The translations under genes and the position numbers were made by a program. A stretch of 64,000 bases of DNA, taken from positions 62,001-126,000 of the forward strand of contig NZ_FCOG02000003.1 in assembly GCF_001544975.2 (NCBI RefSeq), given 5' to 3'. The DNA is from Caballeronia arationis (GTDB taxonomy: Bacteria; Pseudomonadota; Gammaproteobacteria; Burkholderiales; Burkholderiaceae). Numbering within the stretch: position 1 is the first letter of the stretch; every line of letters begins with the position of its first letter. The notes under the pieces are model-generated. The model saw only the letters and a list, made by a program, of their open reading frames with translations, searched no databases and had not been told where the DNA came from. Positions 44,271-53,648 of the stretch are shown here, piece by piece.

Positions 44271-44885
44271 ATGTCCAAGGCAATCCCCATCCCTGTCGTC
44301 TCGGCAAGCGCGTCGGGTTCCGCCGCTGCCGCCGCGCCCCGGGCGCGCATTGCGCGCCGGCGCTTCCTGCAAGGCTCCGCAGTCCTCTCCGGCGTGCTCG
44401 CGGCCGGCACGCCGATCGCGCTCCTCGCGCCGAGCCGCGCGTGGGCCGTCGAACTGAGCCACATCGACCAGGCACAGGCCGACGCGCTGATGGCGCTCGC
44501 GCGCACGCTCTACCCTCACGCCACGCTGCCCGACGCAGTCTACGCACTCGTCCCCAAGGATCTCGACGCGAAGGCAAGCGATCCGCCAACCGCCGCGCTC
44601 ATCGCGACCGGCGTCACGAAGCTCGACCAGGCGGCGGGCGGCAAGTTCGCGAGCCTAGATCCCGAGAAGCGCACTGCGCTCGTCACGGCGAACCAGACCG
44701 ATCCGTTCGTGCAGCTCGTGCGCGGCCAGTGCATCACGTCGCTCTATGACAACGACATGGCGTATGCGCACTTCGGCTATCAGGGCGAGGCGTTCAGCAA
44801 GGGCGGCTACATCTTCCGCGGCTTCAACGACCTGACCTGGCTGCCGAACCCGCCTCCGGAAGCGAGTCCGCCCGTCGCGACCTGA
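44271..44885 (+). CDS. Tat-exported small subunit of membrane dehydrogenase (gluconate 2-dehydrogenase subunit 3 family)
   Basis: A 204-aa protein with a twin-arginine signal (RIARRRFLQGSAVLSGVLAAG; RR-x-FLQ). A helical domain follows with DQAQADALMALARTLYPHATLPDAVYALV and YFGYQGEAFSKGGY-like HFGYQGEAFSKGGYIFRGFNDLTWLPNPP, typical of the family. It helps fold and export the flavin subunit encoded 49 bp downstream. Sorbitol, gluconate and fructose dehydrogenases share the design. Confidence 0.84.
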   Translation: MSKAIPIPVVSASASGSAAAAAPRARIARRRFLQGSAVLSGVLAAGTPIALLAPSRAWAVELSHIDQAQADALMALARTLYPHATLPDAVYALVPKDLDAKASDPPTAALIATGVTKLDQAAGGKFASLDPEKRTALVTANQTDPFVQLVRGQCITSLYDNDMAYAHFGYQGEAFSKGGYIFRGFNDLTWLPNPPPEASPPVAT

Positions 44886-44934
44886 ACGACTCGCTTCACG
44901 CGTCAACCATACCAACCATGCCGAGGAGGCAGAG

Positions 44935-46503
44935 ATGGCCAAGTTCGACTATAGCGACGACTCGGTCGTCGTGATCGTCGGCTCGGGCGCGGGCGGCGGC
45001 ACGCTTGCGAACGAGCTGTGTCAGAAGGGCGTGAAGGTCGTGCTGCTGGAGGCCGGCAAGCGCGAGTCATCCGCGACCTTCATCAACGACGAATGGAAAT
45101 CGTTCGGGCAGCTTGCCTGGACCGACAAGCGCACGACATCGGGCAACTGGCGCGTCGCGCAGGACTTTCCCGGGCTGCCCGCGTGGATCTGCAAGACGGT
45201 CGGCGGCACGACCACGCACTGGGCGGGCGCGTCGCTGCGCTTTCACGAGCACGAGTTCAAGGCGCGCACCACTTACGGCGCAATCGACGGCGCAAACCTG
45301 CACGACTGGCCGATCACGCTCGCCGACCTCGCGCCCTACTACGCGCGCGCCGAGGACAAGATGGGCGTGACACGCACGAACAACGTGCCGGGCCTGCCGG
45401 GCAACAACAACTTCAAGATCATGTACGACGGCGCGACCAAGGTCGGCTACAAGACCGTCAACACCGGACACATGGCGATCAACAGCGAGCCGCGCGCGGG
45501 CCGCGGGCGCTGCATGCAGCTCGGCTTCTGCTTCCAGGGCTGCAAGTCGGGAGCGAAGTGGTCGACGCTCTACACCGAGATCCCCGCCGCCGAAGCCACC
45601 GGCAAGCTCGACCTGCGTCCCGAATCGCACGTGATGCGCATCGAGACCAACGCGGCGGGCAAGGCGAGCAGCGTCGTCTACATGGACGGCGACGGAAAGC
45701 AGCAACGCCAGCGCGCGCGGGTCGTGTGCGTCGCGGGCAACTCGATCGAGACGCCGCGGCTGCTCATGCTGTCGGAGTCGTCGAAGCATCCGAACGGGCT
45801 CGCCAACAGCTCGGGCCAGGTGGGCCGCAACTACATGCGGCACACGACCGGCTCCGTCTACGCCGTGTTCAAGGAGCCGGTGCACTTCTATCGCGGCACG
45901 GTGATGGCGGGCATCGTCACCGACGAAGCGGCCTTCAATCCGAAGCGCGGCTTCGCGGGCGGCTACGAAATGGAGACGATCTCGCTCGGCCTTCCGTTTG
46001 CGGCGGCCTTCCTGAATCCCGGCGCGTGGGGGCAGGACTTCACTTACTACCTCGACAACTACACGAACCTCGCGGGCATGTGGATCGTCGGCGAAGACAT
46101 GCCGCGCGAGAGCAATCGCGTGACGCTCAATCGGGACGTGAAGGACAAGTATGGCTTGCCGGTTGCGAATGTCCATTACGACGACCATCCGAACGACATC
46201 GCGATGCGCAACCACGCGTACCAGCAGGGCGAGGCGATCTATATGGCGGCAGGCGCGACAAAGACGCTGCGCACGCCGCCGTATCCGTCGACGCACAATC
46301 TCGGCACGTGCAGGATGAGCGCGAATGCGCGCGACGGCGTGTGCAACAAGTACGGCCAGACGTTCGACGTGAAGAACCTGTTCATCTCCGACGGCAGCCA
46401 GTTCACCACCGGCGCCGCCGAAAACCCGACGCTCACGATCGTCACGCTGGCTATTCGCCAGTCCGACTACATCGCCGACCAGATGCGCCGCCGCAACATC
46501 TGA
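44935..46503 (+). CDS. GMC-family membrane dehydrogenase, flavin subunit
   Basis: A 522-aa flavoprotein. FAD motif VVIVGSGAGGGTLANELCQKGVKVVLLEAG; substrate-site THWAGASLRFHEHEF; a Cys-rich stretch GRCMQLGFCFQGCKSGAKW; C-terminal THNLGTCRMS and LFISDGSQFTTGAAENPTLTIVTLA. It matches the large subunit of gluconate 2-dehydrogenase-like enzymes, which oxidise a sugar or alcohol in the periplasm and pass electrons to cytochrome c. Site GAGGAGG. No sugar specificity can be read from the sequence. Confidence 0.88.
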   Translation: MAKFDYSDDSVVVIVGSGAGGGTLANELCQKGVKVVLLEAGKRESSATFINDEWKSFGQLAWTDKRTTSGNWRVAQDFPGLPAWICKTVGGTTTHWAGASLRFHEHEFKARTTYGAIDGANLHDWPITLADLAPYYARAEDKMGVTRTNNVPGLPGNNNFKIMYDGATKVGYKTVNTGHMAINSEPRAGRGRCMQLGFCFQGCKSGAKWSTLYTEIPAAEATGKLDLRPESHVMRIETNAAGKASSVVYMDGDGKQQRQRARVVCVAGNSIETPRLLMLSESSKHPNGLANSSGQVGRNYMRHTTGSVYAVFKEPVHFYRGTVMAGIVTDEAAFNPKRGFAGGYEMETISLGLPFAAAFLNPGAWGQDFTYYLDNYTNLAGMWIVGEDMPRESNRVTLNRDVKDKYGLPVANVHYDDHPNDIAMRNHAYQQGEAIYMAAGATKTLRTPPYPSTHNLGTCRMSANARDGVCNKYGQTFDVKNLFISDGSQFTTGAAENPTLTIVTLAIRQSDYIADQMRRRNI

Positions 46504-46561
46504 ACCGCGCGGGCGACCGGTACTGTGCTCCGGTGGCCCGCCCGTCACGAGGAAACCTCTC

Positions 46562-46888
46562 ATGTGCAAGATCTACGCGCAAACCGATCCGATCCTTTAC
46601 GAATGCCGAAGCCGCTCGATGCGCATCAGCGGCGTGACGACGACCATCCGCCTCGAGAATCTCTTCTGGCAGACGCTTTCCGAACTCGCCGCCGACAACG
46701 ACATGACCACCAACCAAATGATTGCGAAGCTGCATGAGGAGGTCACGCAGCACTTCGGCGAGGCGACCAACTTCGCTTCGTTCCTGCGGGTCACGTGCCT
46801 GCGCTATCAGGGTTTAAAAGCCGATGCGTCGCTTGGTTTTCGCAGCCGGGTGACGGGAGTGGCCGTCGCCGACAAAGTGACGGGGTAG
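46562..46888 (+). CDS. Ribbon-helix-helix domain protein
   Basis: A 108-aa protein. Core ISGVTTTIRLENLFWQTLSELAADNDMTTNQMIAKLHEEV fits the RHH_4 fold (beta strand with TTIRLE, then two helices). The C-terminus is basic. It could regulate the dehydrogenase operon in which it lies, between the flavin subunit and the cytochrome. Site GAGGAAA, 58 bp after the GMC stop; the cytochrome follows after 4 bp. Confidence 0.8.
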   Translation: MCKIYAQTDPILYECRSRSMRISGVTTTIRLENLFWQTLSELAADNDMTTNQMIAKLHEEVTQHFGEATNFASFLRVTCLRYQGLKADASLGFRSRVTGVAVADKVTG

Positions 46889-46892
46889 ACCG

Positions 46893-47225
46893 ATGACGTT
46901 ACGACACCTTTGCGCTTCGGTTCTCTTGCTCGCGACGGCATCCGCACTCGCCGCCCCCGACGCCGCCGCGCTCAAGGAGATCCTGCAGAAGAACAACTGC
47001 CTCGCGTGTCACGCGGTGAATGCGCCGGTCGTGGGGCCTTCGTATCGCGACGTCGCGAAGAAGTACAAGGGCGACGCCGGCGCGCCCGACAAGCTCTTTA
47101 GCAAGGTCCGCAACGGCGGCACCGGCGTTTGGCGACAGGTCGCGATGCCGCCGAATCCGGGCATCCCGGACGACGACCTGCACGCCGTGATCGCGTGGAT
47201 ACTGGCCGGTGCGCCGGAGCACTAG
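46893..47225 (+). CDS. Periplasmic class I cytochrome c
   Basis: A 110-aa protein with a signal peptide ending SALA, heme motif CLACH, PVVGPSYRDVAKKY and the Met ligand in VAMPPNPGIPDDDLHAVIAWIL. Likely electron acceptor for the GMC dehydrogenase encoded upstream, in place of the triheme subunit of classical gluconate dehydrogenase. Its stop overlaps the convergent aceE-like stop by 3 bp. Confidence 0.88.
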   Translation: MTLRHLCASVLLLATASALAAPDAAALKEILQKNNCLACHAVNAPVVGPSYRDVAKKYKGDAGAPDKLFSKVRNGGTGVWRQVAMPPNPGIPDDDLHAVIAWILAGAPEH

Positions 47226-49921
47226 CGCTGCCACGGCGCGCCGGCCGGGCGCTTGCCGTAACGCTCGCGCGCGCTCGCGACCAGTGCCGCGTCGATGGCG
47301 CCACCGTCCGCGAGCGCCTTCAGTGCCGCAATGACAATCGACGCGCGGTCCACTTCGAAGAACTCGCGCAGCGACTGTCGCGTGTCGCTGCGCCCGAAGC
47401 CGTCAGTGCCGAGCGTCACGTAGCGGCGCGGCACGTACGCCCGGATCAGTTCGGGCACCGCACGCACGTAGTCGGTCGCGGCGATCACCGGGCCGCTCGT
47501 CGACGCCAGCGCGCGCGTCACGAACGGTTCGGCAGGCGCGGCGCCGAGCCGGTCGTCCCGCTCGGAGGCCGCGCCATCGCGATGCAGTTCGGTAAAGCTC
47601 GTCACGCTCCAGACGTCAGCGGCGATGTTCCAGTCCGCTTCGAGCAGCGCCCGCGCCGCGATGACCTCGCCGAGAATCGCGCCCGCGCCAAGCAGTTGCA
47701 CGCGCGCGCCGTCCTTCGCTGAAAGCCGGTAGATACCATTGAGAATGCCGGTGCGTGTCGCGTCGTCGAGGCCACCGGGCGCCGAAGGATGCGCGTAGTT
47801 CTCGTTCATCGCGGTCATGTAGTAGAACACGTCGTGCTGGCGCTCGACCATCTCGCGCATGCCTTCGTCGACGATCGCCGCGACTTCGTACGCAAACGCG
47901 GGATCGTACGCCCGGCAGTTCGGAATCGTCGATGCGACGAGGTGACTGCTGCCGTCCTGATGCTGCAATCCTTCGCCGCCGAGCGTCGTCTTGCCCGCCG
48001 TCGCACCGATCAGAAAGCCCCGCGCGCGCTGGTCGGCGGCGGCCCAGATGATGTCGCCGATGCGCTGGAAGCCGAACATCGAGTAGTAGATGTAGAACGG
48101 CAGCATCGGCAGGTCGTGCACGCTGTAGGACGTCGCGGCCGCGATCCACGACGAGATCGCGCCCGCCTCCGAGATGCCCTCTTCGAGGATCTGTCCGCGC
48201 GTGTCCTCGCGGTAATAGAGCATCGAACCCATGTCTTCCGGTTCGTACAACTGCCCGAGCGGCGAATAGATGCCGACCTGGCGGAAGAGATTCGCCATGC
48301 CGAACGTGCGCGCTTCGTCCGCGACCACCGGAACGATGCGCGGCCCGAGCCGCGCGTCCTTCATCAGGCTGCCGAGCATGCGCACGATCGCCATCGTGCT
48401 CGACATTTCCTTGCCGTTCGATTCGATCGCGAACTGCGCCCAGCTTTGCATCGGCGGCACCGTCAGGGCTTGCGACGCCACCTTGCGACGCCGCGGCAGA
48501 TAGCCGCCGAGCGCCACGCGGCGTGCATGGAGATAGCGCATCTCGGGACTGTCGTCGGCGGGCTTGTAGAACTTCACCTCTTCGACGTCCGCATCCGAAA
48601 GCGGCAGGCGGAAGCGATCACGGAACGCCTTCAGGTCGTCGAGATCGAGCTTCTTCTGCTGGTGCGTCGTCATCCGGCCCTGGCCCGTCGCGCCCATGCC
48701 GAAACCCTTCATCGTCTTGGCAAGGATCACAGTCGGCTGGCCCTCGTGCGCGAGCGCAGCCGCGTAGGCGGCGTGCAGCTTGCGCACATCGTGACCGCCG
48801 CGCCGCAAGCGATCGATGTCCTCGTCGGAGAGATGCGCTGCGAGCGCGGCCAGCTCGGGGTTCTGACCGAAGAAGCGCTCACGGTTGTAGTGGCCGTCGT
48901 TGGCCGAGAAGGTCTGGAACTGGCCGTCGACGGTATGCGCGAACGCGCGCAAGAGCGCGCCGGTGCGGTCGCGTGCGAACAGCGCGTCCCAGTCCGAGCC
49001 CCACAGGACCTTGATCACATTCCACCCGGCGCCCGTGAACTGCGCCTCCAGTTCGTCGACGATGCGGCCATTGCTGCGCACGGGACCATCGAGCCGTTGG
49101 AGGTTGCAGTTGATGACGAAAACGAGATCGTCGAGCTGCTCGCGCGCCGCAAGCGAGAGCGCGCCGATCGATTCCGGCTCGTCCATCTCGCCGTCGCCGA
49201 AGAAGCCCCAGACCTTGCGGCCGTCGGTCTTTTGCAACCCGCGGTTCTGCAGATAGCGCATGAAGCGCGCCTGATAGATCGAGTTGATCGGGCCGATGCC
49301 CATCGATCCGGTCGGAAACTGCCAGAAGTCCGGCATCAGCCACGGATGCGGATACGAACACAGCCCCGGCCCCGCGATCTCGCGTCGATAGTGTCGCAGA
49401 TGCTCCTCGTCGAGAAAGCCTTCGAGGAACGCGCGCGCATAAACGCCCGGCGACGAATGCGGCTGGAAATAGACGAGGTCGCCGTGCTGCTCATCCTCGC
49501 CCGACGCCCGGAAAAAATGATTGAAGCCCACTTCGAACAGGTCGGCCGCCGATGCGTAGCTCGCGATATGCCCGCCGAGTTCGCCATATGCGCGGTTCGC
49601 GCGCACGACCATCGCGAGCGCATTCCAGCGCAGCACGGCGGCGAGCCTTTCCTCGATCTCGAGATTGCCCGGATAGCGCGGCTGCTCCGCGATGTCGATC
49701 GTGTTGCGGTAAGGCGTGACGCGGGCGCGCGCCGACTCTACGCCGATCGAGCGCGCGTGATCCGCGAGCCGGTCGAAGAGATACTGCGCGCGTTCCTTGC
49801 CGACATGCTTGACGACGGCATCCAGCGCTTCGAGCCATTCGGCTGTTTCCTGCGGGTCGGTGTCTTCGCGACCTTTCGCTAAAGAGATGATCTGGCTGGT
49901 TCCGCTCGCTAAATCCGTCAT
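47222..49921 (-). CDS. 2-oxoacid dehydrogenase E1, homodimeric type (AceE paralogue, MdeB-like)
   Basis: An 899-aa ThDP enzyme collinear with AceE. ThDP motif [14 protein letters not shown] to [49 protein letters not shown]-terminal [15 protein letters not shown]. It would decarboxylate pyruvate or 2-oxobutyrate. No E2 or E3 gene is nearby, unlike the usual aceEF-lpd operon, and a divergent Lrp-type regulator precedes it. That pairing is like Pseudomonas mdeB with its Lrp regulator in methionine breakdown, so a 2-oxobutyrate role is plausible. It must borrow E2/E3 from elsewhere. Confidence 0.88.
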   Translation of the reverse strand: MTDLASGTSQIISLAKGREDTDPQETAEWLEALDAVVKHVGKERAQYLFDRLADHARSIGVESARARVTPYRNTIDIAEQPRYPGNLEIEERLAAVLRWNALAMVVRANRAYGELGGHIASYASAADLFEVGFNHFFRASGEDEQHGDLVYFQPHSSPGVYARAFLEGFLDEEHLRHYRREIAGPGLCSYPHPWLMPDFWQFPTGSMGIGPINSIYQARFMRYLQNRGLQKTDGRKVWGFFGDGEMDEPESIGALSLAAREQLDDLVFVINCNLQRLDGPVRSNGRIVDELEAQFTGAGWNVIKVLWGSDWDALFARDRTGALLRAFAHTVDGQFQTFSANDGHYNRERFFGQNPELAALAAHLSDEDIDRLRRGGHDVRKLHAAYAAALAHEGQPTVILAKTMKGFGMGATGQGRMTTHQQKKLDLDDLKAFRDRFRLPLSDADVEEVKFYKPADDSPEMRYLHARRVALGGYLPRRRKVASQALTVPPMQSWAQFAIESNGKEMSSTMAIVRMLGSLMKDARLGPRIVPVVADEARTFGMANLFRQVGIYSPLGQLYEPEDMGSMLYYREDTRGQILEEGISEAGAISSWIAAATSYSVHDLPMLPFYIYYSMFGFQRIGDIIWAAADQRARGFLIGATAGKTTLGGEGLQHQDGSSHLVASTIPNCRAYDPAFAYEVAAIVDEGMREMVERQHDVFYYMTAMNENYAHPSAPGGLDDATRTGILNGIYRLSAKDGARVQLLGAGAILGEVIAARALLEADWNIAADVWSVTSFTELHRDGAASERDDRLGAAPAEPFVTRALASTSGPVIAATDYVRAVPELIRAYVPRRYVTLGTDGFGRSDTRQSLREFFEVDRASIVIAALKALADGGAIDAALVASARERYGKRPAGAPWQR

Positions 49922-50073
49922 TGCGCGACTCCGCTAAAGGGCTGAGACTATTCAAAGAGATTCAAAACAGCATAACCATCGCCGGACAGAATGTGCGTCT
50001 CTTTTATCTGGCCCTGACGCCGCTGATAGTGTATTTATTCCTGATCGCGAGCCTTTCACGGAATATTTCGACT
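49922..50073. promoter_or_regulatory. Divergent control region, AceE paralogue / Lrp regulator
   Basis: 152 bp, clearly richer in A and T than its surroundings, with patches like AGTGTATTTATTCC and GAATATTTC. AT-rich, bendable sequence is what Lrp proteins bind. No exact consensus copy was found. Confidence 0.4.
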
Positions 50074-50604
50074 ATGACGTCTTCGTCCAAGCAGCGTCTC
50101 GACCGGATCGACATCGGTATCCTCAACCAGCTTCAGCAGAATGCGCGCATCACCAACGCGGAACTCGCGCACGCGGTGAACCTTTCGCCAACGCCGTGCT
50201 TCAACCGCGTGCGCGCGCTCGAAAAGGCGGGCCTCTTCAAGCAGCATGTCACGCTGCTCAACCCCGAAGTGCTCGGCCTGCGCATCAACGTGTTCATCCA
50301 GGTGAGCCTCGAAAAGCAGGTCGAGGACGCGCTGCACCGCTTCGAGGAAGCGATCAGCGCGCGGCCCGAGGTGATGGAGTGCTATCTGATGACGGGCGAC
50401 GCCGATTATCTGCTGCGCGTGGTCATGCCCGATGTGATGGCGCTGGAGCGCTTCATCCTCGAACGGCTCACGAAGATCCCGGGCGTATCGAATATCCGGT
50501 CGAGCTTCGCGCTCAAGCAGGTTCGCTACAAGACGGCGCTGCCTTTGCCCGCAGCCGGCCTTACGCTCGCCGACCCCAACGACACCCCGACCGACTGGAC
50601 CTGA
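50074..50604 (+). CDS. Lrp/AsnC-family regulator
   Basis: A 176-aa protein. The N-terminal helix-turn-helix ([41 protein letters not shown]) is followed by a RAM ligand domain ([41 protein letters not shown]). Start ATG 50074. Divergent from the E1 gene and its likely regulator; the ligand may be methionine, leucine or another amino acid. Confidence 0.9.
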   Translation: MTSSSKQRLDRIDIGILNQLQQNARITNAELAHAVNLSPTPCFNRVRALEKAGLFKQHVTLLNPEVLGLRINVFIQVSLEKQVEDALHRFEEAISARPEVMECYLMTGDADYLLRVVMPDVMALERFILERLTKIPGVSNIRSSFALKQVRYKTALPLPAAGLTLADPNDTPTDWT

Positions 50605-50706
50605 ACACGACCGTTCACGGTTCTTGCAGTCGCGCGGCCAGTCGCCTATAAATCTCAAGGCATCAGCGAAGAATTTTCCGATTGGCGCGGGTCAAACGAG
50701 AAAGAT

Positions 50707-51519
50707 ATGAACATCGAAACGGTGCGCGTTTTCATCATGACCCGCGGCGTGGACTTCGCGATCAATGTGATCGCTGCCATCGCCCTGTGGATCATCGGGC
50801 GATGGCTGATCGGCCTCGTGATCGGCACGACGCGCAAGGTGCTCGCGCGCAACGGCCGCGTCGATCCCACGCTCGCGCACTACCTCGGCTCGATCATCGG
50901 CGCGCTCCTGAACCTGCTGCTGATCCTCGCGATCCTGCAGATTTTCGGCGTTCAGACGACGTCGTTCGCCGCGCTGCTCGCGGGCCTCGGTCTCGCGATC
51001 GGCGTCGCGTGGGGCGGCCTGCTCGCGCACTTCGCGGCAGGCATCTTCATGCAGGTGCTGCGGCCGTTCAAGGTCGGCGACTTCGTCACGGCGGGCGGTG
51101 TGACCGGCACGGTCATGGAACTCGGCCTCTTCGGCACGATGATCACGACGCCCGACAACGTCGCGACCATCGTTGGCAACAACAAGATCTTCTCCGACAC
51201 GATCTGGAACTACAGCCTGCTGCCGAACCGGCGCGTCGAGCTGACCGCGAAGATCGCGAATGGCGTCGATCCGCTCGACGCCATCGCGCGGCTCAAGGCG
51301 GCCATCGCGCAGATACCGAACGTAGCCGAGAGTCCGGCGCCGGATGTCGAGATTCTTTCGTTCACGCCCGAAGGTCCGATGCTCTGCGTGCGCCCCTACA
51401 CCATGACGGAACACTACTGGCAGGTCTACTTCGACACCAATCGCGTGATTGCCGAAACGTTCAAGCAAGCGGGCTTTCCGACCCCCGAAACGCCTTTCGT
51501 GCATCGCACGGCAGTCTAG
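50707..51519 (+). CDS. Small-conductance mechanosensitive channel (MscS family)
   Basis: A 270-aa channel. Three helices at the N-terminus; the pore-lining third is FAALLAGLGLAIGVAWGGLLAHFAAGIFMQVLRPFKVGDFV, with the Ala/Gly packing pattern. The beta domain VTGTVMELGLFGTMITTPDN and the alpha/beta cap follow. Protects against osmotic downshock. Short form, similar in length to E. coli MscS (286 aa). Confidence 0.92.
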   Translation: MNIETVRVFIMTRGVDFAINVIAAIALWIIGRWLIGLVIGTTRKVLARNGRVDPTLAHYLGSIIGALLNLLLILAILQIFGVQTTSFAALLAGLGLAIGVAWGGLLAHFAAGIFMQVLRPFKVGDFVTAGGVTGTVMELGLFGTMITTPDNVATIVGNNKIFSDTIWNYSLLPNRRVELTAKIANGVDPLDAIARLKAAIAQIPNVAESPAPDVEILSFTPEGPMLCVRPYTMTEHYWQVYFDTNRVIAETFKQAGFPTPETPFVHRTAV

Positions 51520-51569
51520 AATGGTTGATAGCCGGGTCTGCCTCGCGGACCCGGTGTTGGAGACGAGCC

Positions 51570-51734
51570 ATGCCGACCTATCAGTATCGATGCGAGCAAT
51601 GCGGCGAAACGTTCGAGCACGCGGAACATCTCGCCGAGCACGCGACGATTCATCTCCGTTGTCCGAAGTGCGGAAGCGAAAAGGTGCAGCACGCACCGAC
51701 GCATTTCGTCGCGAAGACCACCAGAAAGAGCTGA
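51570..51734 (+). CDS. FmdB-type zinc-ribbon protein
   Basis: A 54-aa protein MPTYQYRCEQCGETFE with a second CPKCG pair, the hallmark of the FmdB/CxxC_CxxC_SSSS family. Binds zinc; role unknown, perhaps regulatory. 50 bp after mscS. Confidence 0.85.
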   Translation: MPTYQYRCEQCGETFEHAEHLAEHATIHLRCPKCGSEKVQHAPTHFVAKTTRKS

Positions 51735-51737
51735 CCT

Positions 51738-52107
51738 TCAGCGCCCGCGCCGGCTGCGCGCGATCACGACCGCATAAACCGCCGGCGTTCACGGCGACGA
51801 GCACGAACGCGAGTCCATAGCGGAGTGTCGGCGTGAGATCGCCGGGATAAAGCACGCGTCCGATGAGATGCTCGATGAAGCCGCCCGTGTAGCCGGCCTC
51901 GCCGCCCAGTTGCAACAGGCGGTTTTCGAGCGGCGTCAGCGGACAGATCCAGCCTGCGAGTTCCACCGCGATTCCCCATGCGAGCGCCGGCAGGTGAAGC
52001 CATGCGAAGCGCCGGCGCCGCAGCACGAGAAAGCCGCCGAACACTACGAACGCGACGAACGCCAGATGCGCGATGAGCACGGCATCGGAGAGCAGGATGT
52101 ACGTCAT
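51738..52107 (-). pseudogene. DUF2784 membrane protein, frameshifted near its C-terminus
   Basis: ATG 52107 starts a typical DUF2784 protein: VLIAHLAFVAFVVFGGFLVLRRRR, AWGIAVELAGWICPLTPLENRLL, GFIEHLIGRVLYPG, LRYGLAFVLVAVNAG. Near 51779-51785 one extra base shifts the frame. In the neighbouring frame the protein ends properly with VYAVVIARSRRGR and a stop at 51738, 122 aa in all. As written, the frame runs on for another 350 codons through the reverse strand of fmdB and mscS. Recent mutation or sequencing error. Confidence 0.8.
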
Positions 52108-52142
52108 GCGTCAGGGCGGGCGCGGCGCGCGCCCATCGGGCC

Positions 52143-52907
52143 CTATGCGTTGAGCTCGTTATGCAGCGCGAGATATTCCTGCGCGAGCTTGTGACGCGGC
52201 TCGAGGTAGATCATCGGCCGCGCGTGCTGATGGCTCTCGCGAATCTTCACCGACAGCGACAAGTGCGAGTTGAGCACCGGCAGGTCTTCGCTGCGCAATT
52301 CGTCGACGAGTTGCTGCGGCAGGCTCGCGCGCGGCTGGAACTGATTGATCACGATGCCTTCGACGGCCAGCCCGGGATTGTGGTCATGGCGAATCTCCTG
52401 CACGTTTTCGAGCACGGAATACAGCGCGCGGCGGGAAAAATCGTCGCAATCGAACGGAATCAGGCAGCGCTCGACCGCGATCAGCGCCGAACGCGTAAAG
52501 AAATTGAGCGCGGGCGGCGTGTCGATATAAACGGCGTCGTAATTCTGCAGGCCTTTCAGCGCGTCGCGCAGCTTATATATCTTGTAGCGCGATTCGAGTT
52601 TTCCCATCAGCGCATCCAGACCCGGATGTGACGGAACGATGTCGAGATTTTCAAATGGCGTCGAATGGATGAACGAATTGAAATCCGGCTCGCGGAAACT
52701 GTAACTCAACGCCGATTCGAAGAACGTGGCGAGATTCGGCTGCGCGTTCTGCGCTTGGGCACCGAGCAGGTACTGGCTGGAATTGCCCTGCGGATCGAGG
52801 TCGATCACGAGCGTGCGCAATCCCTGCGACGCGCTGATAGCAGCCAGATTGCAGACGATGGTGGATTTTCCGACACCACCCTTTTGATTGAATACTACTC
52901 GGCGCAT
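52143..52907 (-). CDS. Orphan ParA-family ATPase
   Basis: A 254-aa ParA/MinD-type ATPase. Deviant Walker A NQKGGVGKST (Lys9 and Lys14), VIDLDPQGNSS, YIDTPPALNF and a C-terminal SLSVKIRESHQHARPMIYL. No parB or parS is adjacent, so it is probably a cargo-positioning or orphan ParA rather than chromosomal partition. Monocistronic. Confidence 0.9.
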   Translation of the reverse strand: MRRVVFNQKGGVGKSTIVCNLAAISASQGLRTLVIDLDPQGNSSQYLLGAQAQNAQPNLATFFESALSYSFREPDFNSFIHSTPFENLDIVPSHPGLDALMGKLESRYKIYKLRDALKGLQNYDAVYIDTPPALNFFTRSALIAVERCLIPFDCDDFSRRALYSVLENVQEIRHDHNPGLAVEGIVINQFQPRASLPQQLVDELRSEDLPVLNSHLSLSVKIRESHQHARPMIYLEPRHKLAQEYLALHNELNA

Positions 52908-53048
52908 CGATTTTCGACCCTCGGTTGAAAAACCATCGTTAATTCGAAACTTCGCGATTTCTCGTTTATTTTTTTAAGCATTTCGTGGAAACCCGGCGGC
53001 GCGCGAAAGCAAGCGCCCCGCACACTGGCACGTGATCTTAGCGCATCA

Positions 53049-53076
53049 GAAAAACGCCGCGCGAAGCGCGCGGCGT
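53049..53076 (-). terminator. Rho-independent terminator after DUF1269 gene
   Basis: ACGCCGCGCG, loop of two, then CGCGCGGCGT and five T read leftward; starts 4 bp after the stop. Confidence 0.85.
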
Positions 53077-53080
53077 GAAT

Positions 53081-53590
53081 TCATGGAAAGGCGGGAATCG
53101 TCGGGTCCGTGCCCTCGACATCCGCTTCGGGATGATGGCTTTTCACGAGTTCCTCGATCTCTTCCACGCGATCCTTCGGCACGTCGACCATCATCAGCAA
53201 TTCGCCGTTCTCGATCGCCTTCTCGAAGCGCTTGAGCCGTGTGTTCGGCACGTCGACGCCGATCATCGTTGCGGTCCATGCGCCGAAGCCGGCGCTCGCG
53301 AGCGCCATGCAGACCACCGCGCCGCCGGCGATCGTGAGGCCGGCGGGCGGAAATGCCATCGCGACGAGGCCCGCCAGCATGCCTGTCACGCCGCCCGCGG
53401 CTGTGCCGCGTCCGAGTGCATAAAGCAGGTCGCTGCGTTGCGCGAGTGTCGCTTGCGGCAGGTCTTCGAGCGGCGTATGTGGCCGCGCGAGCACGTGAAT
53501 GTGACGCCACTCCACCCGCTTGAGCAGCAGTTCGTCGATGATGCCCTTAGCGCTCTTCACGTCGGGCAGGAGAAAATAGATGCGCCGCAT
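53081..53590 (-). CDS. DUF1269 / general stress-like membrane-associated protein
   Basis: A 169-aa protein. N-terminal MRRIYFLLPDVKSAKGIIDELL, a central Gly/Ala-rich hydrophobic region (GRGTAAGGVTGMLAGLVAMAFPPAGLTIAGGAVVCMALASAGFGAW) and a C-terminal helix with RVEEIEELVKSHHPEADVEG. Pattern of the DUF1269/YflT-like family, linked to stress or envelope functions. Ideal GGAGG site; strong terminator. Confidence 0.8.
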   Translation of the reverse strand: MRRIYFLLPDVKSAKGIIDELLLKRVEWRHIHVLARPHTPLEDLPQATLAQRSDLLYALGRGTAAGGVTGMLAGLVAMAFPPAGLTIAGGAVVCMALASAGFGAWTATMIGVDVPNTRLKRFEKAIENGELLMMVDVPKDRVEEIEELVKSHHPEADVEGTDPTIPAFP

Positions 53591-53648
53591 GTCGTCCCTC
53601 CTTGCAGGACACGCGGACCATGGTCCTGCCCTTCAAATATAGTCTTAT

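Noticed and set aside
46893-47225. Cytochrome c as part of the AceE paralogue operon
   Set aside because: It is on the opposite strand and convergent; its strand and spacing tie it to the GMC dehydrogenase.
50692-52107. 471-aa protein continuing from DUF2784
   Set aside because: The extension is the reverse strand of fmdB and mscS, and the proper ending is in the next frame.
52143-52907. ParA as evidence for a plasmid or chromosome origin
   Set aside because: No parB, parS-like repeats, repA or iteron cluster nearby; an orphan ParA is more likely.
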